Positions 21,901 to 31,828 of a DNA stretch of 64,000 nucleotides are shown here, piece after piece. Each line of letters starts with the position of its first letter. The first letter of the stretch is position 1. Source of the stretch: Crossaster papposus. Taxonomy: Eukaryota; Echinodermata; Asteroidea; Velatida; Solasteridae. A model generated the notes under the pieces. That model was not told the origin of the DNA. It made no database searches and saw only the letters and a program-made list of their open reading frames with translations. A program made the position numbers and the translations under genes. The stretch spans positions 434,001-498,000 of the forward strand of contig JBAIAA010000697.1 of the NCBI GenBank assembly GCA_037893245.1, in the 5' to 3' direction.

Positions 21901-24900
21901 TGTACTGCCCCAAACCGCCCTGCCTGTTCCCAGCTAACAATCGGACGTTTTCTGAACGTTTTTTTAACGTTTTAAATTGGTTTTTTAAACGTTCAAAAAA
22001 AACGTTTTGTAAACGTTTTTTTGTGGTAGGTTTTGGACGTTTAAAAAACGTTTTTATTGAACGTTTAAAAAACCAATTTAAAACGTTTAAAAAACCAATT
22101 TAAAACCTTGTCTCGTATTCGTTTTCCAGACCAGCTCTCCAGAAAACATTTAGACGTTTAGAAAACCTTTTAAGAACGTTTAGAAAACCTTTAAGAACGT
22201 CTAGAAAACCTTTTAAGAACGTTTAGAAAACCCTTTAAGAACGTCTACACTGCAAAAAATTTGGGTGTTGAATAACACCAGTTTGAGGATCATACCGTTT
22301 TAACACTATAATTTTGTACATATTAACTGCATGGACAAATTACGTAATGAAATATTACAAAGAACTGACTTATTACACATTACATCCATATACAATAATA
22401 ATCTATTCCTACTGAATACGTACTACACACATAGCCATTGCCGTTGTTAGTTTTATACTACGCTTTTTTGTCCACGACGAAGTCGCAGCTAGTTTTTATG
22501 AATAATGTCAAAATTTGAAAACGAATAAAATGTAACGCGAATTTTTAACTATGTTTGCACAAAAATCAAAATTCAATCATGGAATCGTTTAAATAATTAC
22601 ATATTATGGTAAAATAAATGGGTTTTTGGACTAAATACAACAATTTAACATCGACTATTGTTAACATATACCATAATTCCTTATCGACCAATCAGAGGGC
22701 TTTATTTCACACACGCATGCGCACTAGGTCAAATTTAACACCAAAAGTACGTAACACCAGTACTTGATTTGAAACTAATACTTCAAGAATCATTTTACTT
22801 CATTTTAACACCAATGTTCATTCCAAAAGATTAAAAAAACATTGGTGTTAAAATTTTAACACCACAGTTTTTGCAGTGCCTTTTTAGGACGTCTAGAAAA
22901 CCTTTAGACGTTTAAAAAACCTTTTAAGAACGTCTAGAAAACCTTTTAAAAACGTTCAAAAAACCTTTTAAGAACGTTCAGAAAACCTTTTAAGAACGTC
23001 TAGAAAACCTTTTAAGAACGTTCAGAAAACCTATTTAGAACGTTCAGAAAACCTTTCAAGAACATCCAACATAGCGTTTGAATATAAACGATGGCATGCA
23101 CGCTGTACGTAGGCGGCCAGCCAGGCCGCGCCGGCGCACCGCATGATATCGATGTCACAAAATATAACAATTACGTACATCAACGACGTCGACGACGACC
23201 ATATGGGCCACACGATGAGGATGACGATCATGATCATCATCATAATCATAATCATCATCGATCATCATAATCATAATTATCATCATAATCACCATCATTA
23301 GGCTACTCAATTTAATAATCAAAATAATAATCATATTAAATCATAATATTAAAAAACAATAATTAATTACAATTAGTTTTTATTTGACTTGGACGTAAAG
23401 AAAACGTTTTTTAAACGTCCAGAAAAAAAATCGTCTTTTTCAAACGTTTCGTAAACGTTTTGTAAACGTTTTAAAAAAACCTTTGCTTTGGGGCAAATAT
23501 TAGGTCAAAATTAGATGTTCTCCAAAGTTTTTTAAACGTTTGTTAAAAATCAAGACGTAGCGGACGTTTAAAAAACGTTTTTTAAACGTTTATTTAGGAC
23601 GAAGACCTAGCGGGCCTAATTAAACGTTTAAATAACGTTTTTTAAACGTTTATTTAGGACGAAGACCTAGCGGACCTACTTAAACGTTTAAAAAACGTTT
23701 TTTAAACGTTTTGTGTTTGCTGGGTTACTCCCTGTACTGCTCCACCCTGCCTGTTACTCCCTGTACTGCTCCAAACTGCCCTGCCTGTTACTCCCTGTAC
23801 TGCTCCAAACTGCCCTGCCTGTTACTCCCTGTACTGCCCCAAACCGCCCTGCCTGTTACTCCCTGTACTGCCCCAAACCGCCCTGCCTGTTACTCCCTGT
23901 ACTGCTCCACCCTGCCTGTTACTCCCTGTACTGCCCTAAACCGCCCTGCCTGTTACTCCCTGTACTGCCCAAAACCGCCCTGCCTGTTACTCCCTGTACT
24001 GCCCCAAACCGCCCTGCCTGTTACTCCCTGTACTGCCCCAAACCGCCCTGCCTGTTACTCCCTGTACTGCCCCAAACCGCCCTGTCTGTTACTCCCTGTA
24101 CTGCCCCAAACCGCCCTGCCTGTTACTCCCTGTACTGCCCCAAACCGCCCTGCCTGTTACTCTCTGTACTGCTCCACCCTGCCTGTTACTCCCTGTACTG
24201 CCCCAAACCGCCCTGCCTGTTACTCCCTGTACTGCCCTAAACCGCCCTGCCTGTTACTCCCTGTACTTCCACAAACCACCCTGCCTGTTACTCCCTGTAC
24301 TGCCCCAAACCGCCCTGCCTGTTACTCCCTGTACTGCCTCAAACCGCCCTGCCTGTTACTCCCTGTACTGCCCCAAACCGCCCTGCCTGTTACTCCCTGT
24401 ACTGCCCCAAACCGCCCTGCCTGTTACTCCCTGTACTGCCCCAAACCGCCCTGCCTGTTACTCCCTGTACTGCCCCAAACCGCCCTGCCTGTTACTCCCT
24501 GTACTGCCCCAAACCGCCCTGCCTGTTACTCCCTGTACTGCCCCAAACCGCCCTGCCTGTTACTCCCTGTACTGCCCCAAACCGCCCTGCCTGTTACTCC
24601 CTGTACTGCTCCAAACTGCCCTGCCTGTTACTCCCTGTACTGCTCCAAACTGCCCTGCCTGTTACTCCCTGTACTGCCCCAAACCGCCCTGCCTGTTACT
24701 CCCTGTACTGCCCCAAACCGCCCTGCCTGTTACTCCCTGTACTGCCCCAAACCGCCCTGCCTGTTACTCCCTGTACTGCCCCAAACCGCCCTGCCTGTTA
24801 CTCCCTGTACTGCCCCAAACCGCCCTGCCTGTTACTCCCTGTACTGCTCCACCCTGCCTGTTACTCCCTGTACTGCTCCAAACTGCCCTGCCTGTTACTC

Positions 24901-26070
24901 CCAGTACTGCTCCAAACTGCCCTGCCTGTTACTCCCTGTACTGCCCCAAACCGCCCTGCCTGTTACTCCCTGTACTGCCCCAAACCGCCCTGCCTGTTAC
25001 TCCCTGTACTGCCCCAAACCGCCCTGCCTGTTACTCCCTGTACTGCCCCAAACCGCCCTGCCTGTTACTCCCTGTACTGCCCCAAACCGCCCTGCCTGTT
25101 ACTCCCTGTACTGCTCCACCCTGCCTGTTACTCCCTGTACTGCCCCAAACCGCCCTGCCTGTTACTCCCTGTACTGCCCCAAACCGCCCTGCCTGTTACT
25201 CCCTGTACTGCCCCAAACCGCCCTGCCTGTTACTCCCTGTACTGCCCCAAACCGCCCTGCCTGTTACTCCCTGTACTGCCCCAAACCGCCCTGCCTGTTA
25301 CTCCCTGTACTGCCCCAAACCGCCCTGCCTGTTACTCCCTGTACTGCCCCAAACCGCCCTGCCTGTTACTCCCTGTACTGCCCCAAACCGCCCTGCCTGT
25401 GACTCCCTGTACTGCTCCACCCTGCCTGTTACTCCCTGTACTGCCCCAAACCGCCCTGCCTGTTACTCCCTGTACTGCTTCACCCTGCCTGTTACTCCCT
25501 GTACATGCTCCAAACCGCCCTGCCTGTTACTCTCAGTAAGGTCCGACAGGCATCCCGCTTCCAGCAGATCTCCAAACGCCTCCAGAATGCAGTGGGAATC
25601 TCCGCCCTCATGGGCTTGACCTGGTGTTTCGGGTTCCTGGCGATCGATTTCCATGTCTGTCGGCAGCAAGTGAGGCCAGAAATGCATGGGTGTGCTTCCT
25701 GGTACCATCGGCCTGGACCCGCCTCGGATCGAGTTTAAAAAAAATTATCCCGGCGCGAACTGGTTAATAAGAATAACAAGCAGTGGCAGCCAATTTTAAA
25801 ATTGCGTTCTGCTGTGACATGCCTAGGATACTTCTATAATCTGTATGTTCCAATAGTTCGTTATAATTACTCTTATCGTTTGGGTCCACAGGTTCAAGTA
25901 TGCTTCTAGATCAAGGCTTGTATTCCCACCACGGTCTGATCGTTGGGGACCCAGACTTCATTCCAAGCTTTGTGGATCAGGGCCGCTTCCAGGTGACATA
26001 CCCAGAGAACCGACGTCGACGAAGACGAAGTTTGGAGGACCACTATAAAGAAAACCACACTGAATTGTAG
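15926..26070 (+). CDS. Cadherin-repeat plus F5/8C (discoidin) protein, 3' exons, one frameshift
   Basis: Exons: 15926-16095, 16392-16609, 16896-17031, 17635-17822, 19425-19578 and 25892-26070 (TAG). The first two encode the end of one cadherin repeat (VNDVNDNCPVV) and a shortened second (VIATDADTGPNGQI, then LTITAIDNGSPARGTTVNIT). Exons 3-5 make an F5/8C domain: DCKDALGVQ, SSFYDGAHTPDRTRL, WIAETADTDQWLQIDM, GVKTQGVGD and YIRILPQSWHNQIGLRLEV ending GC. F5/8C domains bind lipid or glycan; this looks like an extracellular adhesion protein. The last exon adds about 60 residues with a basic RRRRRRS run. Phases agree at every junction. Within 16896-17031, however, the reading frame changes near 16940: the upstream part fits one frame, and the rest plus the next exon fit the other. 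This means an indel, a pseudogene or a sequence error. The 5' part lies upstream and was not found. The last intron is satellite-filled. Confidence 0.75.
16137..16325. repeat. Dispersed ~190-bp repeat, copy 2
   Basis: Same family as 10557-10745; blocks CCCCTCCCGTTCTGGAGATA, TGTTTGCATATTGATTAC and AACAACAGAACGATGC are shared in the same order. It lies in the first intron of the cadherin/discoidin gene. Confidence 0.75.
16625..16830 (-). mobile_element. Degenerate CCAGTTCGCG-family MITE
   Basis: Matches the reverse complement of the 2083-2326 and 61776-61979 family: GCAGCGAGCAAGGCTGGAAA, GTGTGCTACC, GCCGGCCTGAACCCGTCTCG, ending CGACGCGAACTGGTTAT. It has lost one end. It lies in the second intron of the cadherin/discoidin gene. 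Confidence 0.65.
17403..17476 (-). tRNA. tRNA-like sequence (SINE head or tRNA pseudogene)
   Basis: The minus strand has an A-box-like TAGCTCGGTGG and an exact B box GGTTCAAGTCC, correctly ordered and spaced as in a tRNA. The flanking 7-nt stretches do not pair as an acceptor stem and the T stem is imperfect. A functional tRNA is therefore unlikely; a tRNA-derived SINE or pseudogene fits better. Confidence 0.4.
18565..18845. repeat. 90-bp tandem repeat, about three copies
   Basis: TTTAAACAAAAGTAAAAGTA recurs at 18601, 18691 and 18781, an exact 90-bp period, each followed by GTGAAAGCCC and GTCACCCAATAACAGGTGAC. It lies in the intron 17823-19424. The minus-strand open frame through it, with a 30-residue period, is a by-product. 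Confidence 0.9.
19683..21926. repeat. 34-bp satellite array, left block
   Basis: The tandem 34-bp unit comprises CCTGCCTGTTACTCCC followed by TGTACTGCCCCAAACCGC. Variants have ACC for CCG, a shorter unit missing CCAAACCGCC, and CCACAAACC. Since 34 is not a multiple of 3, three units (102 bp) give the same 34-residue repeat in all three + frames. This explains the very long open frames here. It is intronic to the cadherin/discoidin gene. Confidence 0.97.
21929..23724. mobile_element. 1.8-kb element with CCCAGC...GCTGGG ends, interrupting the satellite
   Basis: It starts CCCAGCTAACA and ends TGTTTGCTGGG, inverse of each other apart from one position. It splits a 34-bp unit exactly, with TT present on both sides (21927-21928 and 23725-23726), implying a 2-bp target duplication. 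The inside is made of degenerate AACGTTTAAAAAACC and CTTTTAAGAACGTCTAGAAAAC-type tandem repeats plus a nested MITE. No ORF. Confidence 0.8.
22248..22878. mobile_element. Nested MITE with CACTGCAAAAA ends
   Basis: CACTGCAAAAAA plus TTTGGGTGTT at the left is mirrored by AACACCACAGTTTTTGCAGTG at the right. The interior is unique AT-rich sequence and it sits inside the CCCAGC element. CACTG ends recall CACTA-like or hAT-like MITEs. I could not fix a target duplication, so the superfamily stays open. Confidence 0.75.
23727..25541. repeat. 34-bp satellite array, right block
   Basis: Continues the 19683-21926 array in the same orientation and register after the transposon. It is more homogeneous than the left block (mostly the CCCCAAACCGCCCTG form). 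Scattered short units end TGCTCCACCC. Confidence 0.97.
25542..25646 (+). pseudogene. Adhesion-GPCR TM6 fragment
   Basis: This encodes VRQASRFQQISKRLQNAV followed by GISALMGLTWCFGFLAI. The GLTWxFGFLA motif marks transmembrane helix 6 of adhesion-family GPCRs, with the basic intracellular loop 3 before it. It begins exactly where the satellite ends and stops where a MITE fragment begins. No other 7TM sequence is nearby. The flanking host exons (19425-19578 and 25892-26070) splice together in phase without it. I read it as a displaced gene fragment; an alternative cassette exon is less likely. Confidence 0.6.
25641..25767 (-). mobile_element. Truncated CCAGTTCGCG-family MITE
   Basis: Contains CCATGTCTGTCGGCAGCAAG, ATGCATGGGTGTGCTTCCTG, CATCGGCCTGGACCCGCCTC and ends CCCGGCGCGAACTGG before TTAA (25764-25767), as in the full copies. 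The other end is missing at the junction with the GPCR fragment. Confidence 0.7.
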
Positions 26071-27370
26071 AGGTAATCTACAAGCGCTGGGAACGACGCA
26101 CATTATATGTATTATTTGATGTAATACATATTTTGTCTGTTATATAAAGGTTTTCTGCAAAAATATATGTATTTTTTAAATAGATTCAGTTGTTTGAAAT
26201 GTCCGTCCTTTTATTGCAAAGCTTAGTTGTTCACAAGATTGTTGTCTGTGTATATTTAGGCAAGAATAGCTGTGTATTCAAATCCATCCACTGATATGGT
26301 TTGTTATATGCGACTTTAATATTCAAGAAGCATTTCATATTGAATATAAATCTATTTTATACAAATAATCAACTCTATATTTATCAAACTAATCAACTCT
26401 ATTGTTAAATATGACAATTTGTTTGTACATCTATGTTTAATTGCAGTGTACCTTCTTTTTAATTAACATTAGTTTGTTAGTGTTTTTTTATTCTGGATTT
26501 TAAATGGGTGCTAACAATGTAATATATATTTTAAAAGTTATTTGTGGTGGTAAACTTTGGCGGTAAAAATTAAAAAGTGTTAAAAAGTTGAGATTTTGGT
26601 AAATAGTCTATTTTTTGGTGATAGTCTTATTTATTTACAAACAGGTTTTTTTTTGGACATGGTCTATCCGAAATATAGGCTCTCATAATCCCCTAATTTT
26701 TGTAAAAATTTGGGCATATGTTTCCCTCCCATGGGTGGGATTCCCAACAGGATTACAGTTATACTCTGAAAAAAACTTCAAAGAACATAAAAATGCAATG
26801 GTTAAAGAATTTATTTATGCAATTTGTAAAAAAAAACAGCATCAAGACACAGTGTACAAACAGTTCATTACAAGTTTCACTTATTAAAGGTTTTACAATA
26901 ATACAGCAATTTAAACTGACTCTGAATACAAATGTACATTTAAAAGTTGGGTAAAATTGAGAATTTTTCTGGGGGGGGGGGGGGGGAAATTGTAAGGGGA
27001 TATAAACTTGCTTTTTTATCTAAATTGGGCCAAATTCGATTTTTCGAAAGAGGAAAAAAATGTAATTTGTAAATTGATTTTTCTAAAAATATTTAATTTG
27101 TAAGGGTTAACCTTGCTTTTTTTAATCAAAATTGAGCAACATTGTATTTTTCGGTAAAAAATGTGTTGGGAGTTTAAGGTAGGATACACAACTATTTGCA
27201 GATATAAAAAAAACTACTTTATTAGGAAATGAACACCAAATAACATAAGAACCACTGACCGGCTCAACTCAATTGTTTTTTTCGAGTTGCAGTCCGATAA
27301 ATTTAGCAATGTGTCTTTATGACCAAGAAATATAATCGGCATTTAGGGGGAATCTGACCGAGGACTTTTG
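26071..27370. other. 3' flank and AT-rich intergenic
   Basis: It follows the stop of the cadherin/discoidin gene. A G-run lies at about 26971-26986, and at 27174 a partial AGGTAGGATACAC MITE terminus. I recognise no gene. Confidence 0.5.
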
Positions 27371-30310
27371 CCTTTCCACACTAATGGACCAAAATGGAGT
27401 TTCACCCCAATTCTTTAAATGATATTGAGAAACAAGCACCCAGAAACATCACAAATGTCATTGTATGGCTGAATACATTGTAGTGAGATACTAAAGACAA
27501 TTATGTTCCAAAAGAATAGAAACATTATATTTTTTTGGATTAAGGAAAAAAAATGTCCACCTCTTAATTTGAGTCAAAATTGTGACATCAAGTGAAGGTA
27601 GCACAACATTTGGCTATAACAATCACTTTCAAGTAAAAGTATATAGATTTTAGTGTTCCCTCGATTTTGTGGGAACAGTTTAATAAATATATTGAATAAA
27701 ATTTGCCTTGGTGTTTTTTAAAAGTTGTTTATGATAAAATAAAGTTATGTTATACGTACGAACAAATGTCTGTCCACTTTGTTACGTACGTGACCATCGT
27801 CCTCAAAAACAAATTGGCAACGTGATTTACTAGTTTAATGTGTTAATCTAATCTCAGTAGCACTATCACTGAAATATTTTGATTTGTGTCTCGAAGATGC
27901 GACCGCGTTAAGAAATAAAATCAAAGTTTTCCGCCTTGTTAATTTAGTGTCCATTTTTGTTATACGTACGTAACAAGTCATTTCGGGCCCCGTCATTTGT
28001 TAAATAAGACCGCTGTATCCAAATTGGCTTTTGGTCCGGTTTCTGGGTGTGAAAAGCGGGGAAATGCGGGCGGGAACTGACGGCCATTCCCAAACTTCAA
28101 GCGAGTAAACGTCGATGTCTGTGGTCCGTCCGTCAAAATTTATACGTACGTATAAACAGTTACGTACGGTTGTTCTCAATTCTGATTATACCTTGAATAT
28201 TGTAATTTTGCATTTATTTGACTAATCACGGTTTAAAGGCATGAAAAAGATGTGAATTAATGTTACTTTCGAACAACTTGAGGGACGATTTCGGTAATTG
28301 CAAACGATAATAATGTATAGGACGGACACACGCGAGTAAAGTGACTACGTACGAAACACGGACGGACGGGGCGATGTCTGTCTTTGTACGTACGTAACTC
28401 AATGCACGTTGTCGCAGCAGGCCATTTTTGTATTTCAGCATGGGCAAAAATCATCATCAACTACTGAAAAATGTCTCAAACTACCTAAAAAGTACAACTT
28501 TATTGCCAAATTTGTGTGAATACGATGTTAATATTACCGGGCAAACCACATTCGCTGGCAGTTGACACTGGCCCAGACGCGCAGTAGGAAGTGAAAATGT
28601 TATACCGAATGCAGTGCGGTTTCCTGCAATTATGTATACTAATACTGCACGTGAACCAGCGACGCGGTCATTGATATTATTTTCCCACTGCGTGTCCGGT
28701 CGATTGGGTGTAGGGTAGAATGGCACGACTGTGGCATCGTGCAGTGCGCGGTTAAGGTTAGGCCTACGATTAATTACGCACGTCAGGCCTATATATTATA
28801 CATGTATATATAATATATTTGACGTGTGTCTAGCTGAAGACGGACATCGAGTAAACAGAACGGCCACAAAAGACAACTAATAGCAAAATAATAAGATGAA
28901 CTGAAAAACACTTAGAGAATTATAGACATTTAGTTTTTTGATTTCATATAAATCTAGGTTTTTTAATTGGGCCTGTGCCTGCCCTACTCTAAAATATTAT
29001 TATAATTATAACTTAATTGTGCAGACCCAGACTCTTATTTATAGATTAGTGGGAAGAAAATACAGCCTTTTTTACCTTTTTTTTTCATGATTTTTGTCAA
29101 ATCTATTTTAGAAAAGTTAGATTTTTAACTCAAGGACAGTTGGTCGCTGTTTTCTATGGTGGTCCACAATTTCTTTATCTTTATTATACATTTTGGTGGG
29201 GTTTTTTTTTGCGGGGGGGCAGGGCAGGGGAGAGGGCGAGGGCGAGGGGGGTTTATTGCAGGTGTTTTTATCTCAATATTAAATCATATACATAAAATAA
29301 AAATATTTTCTAGGTAAAATTGCTTGGCCAGTCATCATGCCACTTTGTCATTGTTTGTCTGTCCACTGTTACATACGTTACTAGACCATTGCATTTTAAG
29401 TGAACAGATGCAGGTAAACCTTGTAAAACAAACCTCAAAGTTTATAGGTTTGGGTTGAGCATTCACTTCAGTCCTACATTCACATACCGGTAACAAAGGA
29501 CATTGTTACATTTTATGTTTCAGAATACATGTGTAAATCAAAGATAATCACATTTTGAACAGTGATGTACAGTATTGACATTTTTTCAAGTACACATACA
29601 ATTTTGTGAGCAAAATTGAACAAATAGCAAGTTTTTATAAGCAGCCTGCATTGTAATGACAATTTAAACCTGGCATCATATAAGATTTTCCCGGGTCAAC
29701 TGCTTTACAAACTATCTTGTAACTCTGACATCATTTGTCCGTCCACTGTTACATACGTTACTGCAACATGGCATTTTAAAGTGAACAAATAATAGGTCCA
29801 CATATCAACATTTGTACTCGTGCTCCACTTTTTAGGGTTCTGTCCATTTAGTTTACAGCCTGATCAAACTGATTCAGTGTTTATGCATAACAGGTCTAGA
29901 GTTTCCCTAGAAAAACAAGTTTAAGTAAGCTTCTGTGAACTGAATGATTGCTATGAAGAATTAATCCTGCAACAAATCGTAATTCTTGAAAATTCTTTAT
30001 TGTAACTGTGTTTGTTTCTTATAAATGAACAGGGAGGGCAGGGGTAAACTTCAAAATGGAACAAATGAAGCCATCTGATGTGGCTTTTTATGGCACTTTG
30101 TCTGTCCCCGTTACATACGTAACACACTTGCACTCATGACATTCAAGTAACTGTATAATAATATATAAAGTAAGCTGAATGTTATCCAGCTGTATTAGAT
30201 TTATAAAGAGTGCTGCTTAAGGGAGTTACAAAAAGTGGAATTAGAGAAAACAAAACACTTTCAGTTTTTGGCCCTCATGTCACACCTTTTGGTCCATTAG
30301 TGTGGAAAGG
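27371..30310. mobile_element. 2.9-kb element with CCTTTCCACACTAATGG ends and TACGTA palindromes
   Basis: CCTTTCCACACTAATGGACC at the left is mirrored by GGTCCATTAGTGTGGAAAGG at the right, about 24 bp of perfect inverted repeat. The inside carries recurrent palindromic motifs: GTTACGTACGTGAC (27781), TTATACGTACGTAAC (27959), TTATACGTACGTATAA (28140), TGTACGTACGTAAC (28384) and GTTACATACGTTAC (29368, 29750). Several are preceded by CTGTCCAC or CCGTCC. No large ORF is present. I infer a non-autonomous or decayed DNA element. Confidence 0.6.
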
Positions 30311-31828
30311 CCCATGTAATAATATAATATTTTAACTTTGGAGGAAGTAATGGAAATACACGTGAATATATACATTGGTTTTCGCAATACACACTGGATT
30401 TAGTAAGTCATTGTTACACCCATGAACTCGTCACGGCTTACTGCACACTTTTAACAAACACCTGCAGTGGAAGTAATTGCAAATAAATCAACTTTCCAAA
30501 GTCCTCTATGAGCTATTTCTGTCTTTTGGCCAAAGCCCGAGAATGATGATTATTGATTGGCATTAATTGATACGGGCGCATACGGCCACACAGACCTGCC
30601 ATTCTCGAATGTCAACATTTTCTTATCAGCTTCCCGCGAAAACAAGGCAAGCTTGCTAAACGCAAGGGCGACTTGAACATGTTTATCGGGAAATACAAAG
30701 GTACACAATGTTATACAAAGGTATATACCATTTTGATCTGATGACGTGATCTCAGCCGATAGCTTTCACTTTGGTTGGGAATCAGCGCCATATTTTTACC
30801 AGTTGGTCTTTGCATTGTTTTAATGCAAACACGTGACATACAAGACTCGATATCTATTGCCAATACGGAGGTTGAGATAAAGGTGAGATTGGGTTCATAA
30901 TTATTGTAAGGCAAACGCATTCTTGTAGGTTTTGGTGATACTAAGTTTTACTTGCCACGCCTAGTCATTTGAACTTTTGTTCCATTGGAAGTGCGCAGTC
31001 ACTGCCAATGCTGCGTCGTACGTACATGGCCAACGTGTACCCTGGTACAGATTGGCTGAGTGCACACAAACACGTCTGGTTTGGTGTAGTATACGTTTGC
31101 CTATTTTGTGACGGCGACTCGTACAGACAGGGGTTGATAGAAGAAACAATATTCTCATCGAACAATGTACTGTAATCGAAAGGCTTGAACTCATTATAGT
31201 TGCGCTCTACAGAGAATCGATTCTAGCTTAGATTTTGGCTAATCGGTATCGAGGGTCGATATTATGTTCAAATCATTTTAGTCGTTCACACGTTACCACC
31301 GCGACTAAGCCAATTTCCTGTATCTATTTCGATACTTGATTTATCAAGGTGAAATTAATCGTGACCCAACATTGCACTTAAAACACACAGTCCCAGTCGG
31401 CAAAACTATGTTAAAAAAAACTTGTGTCTTTGCGAGGTAAAATGAAAAACCCAAACACGCCCTTCAAATGGTCACGTGTTTAACAGTAGTTTCAGACACG
31501 CATATTACATTGTAATACGTCTAGAACACATTTGAAACGCGTGTCTGGATATTTCATTTTACCTCGCCAAGACCCGCGTTTGAAACATAGTTTTGTCGAA
31601 TGGGGTGTTGCTAATTTCCCGGCATTATCTTGTTTTTCTCATATTTTAGGTAGAACATTTGTCATCAGTTACATTTAGTCATGATTTGCAATGCGTACAA
31701 CCTTTAATGCAAATATATTCAAACCTGGGGTTTAAACAAGGAACAGTATTGCCGACGATTCTTTGCAGAAGGTCACAATAAAATGTCAACCTATTTGAAT
31801 ACTTTTCCCCCAGTTCAGTACTATAGAC
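30311..31828. other. Upstream region of the NLR gene, with a small MITE
   Basis: Mostly unique sequence. At 31398-31598 CGGCAAAACTATGTT and GCGAGGTAAAATGAAA are mirrored by TTTCATTTTACCTCGCCAAG and AACATAGTTTTGTCG, a ~200-bp inverted-repeat element. The NLR promoter presumably lies within the last few hundred bases, but no clear TATA box or initiator could be assigned. Confidence 0.45.

Noticed and set aside
19681-25402. Long open frames of 156-563 codons on the + strand
   Set aside because: They are stop-free phases of the 34-bp satellite, present in several frames at once with identical 34-residue periods; no domain and no splice logic.
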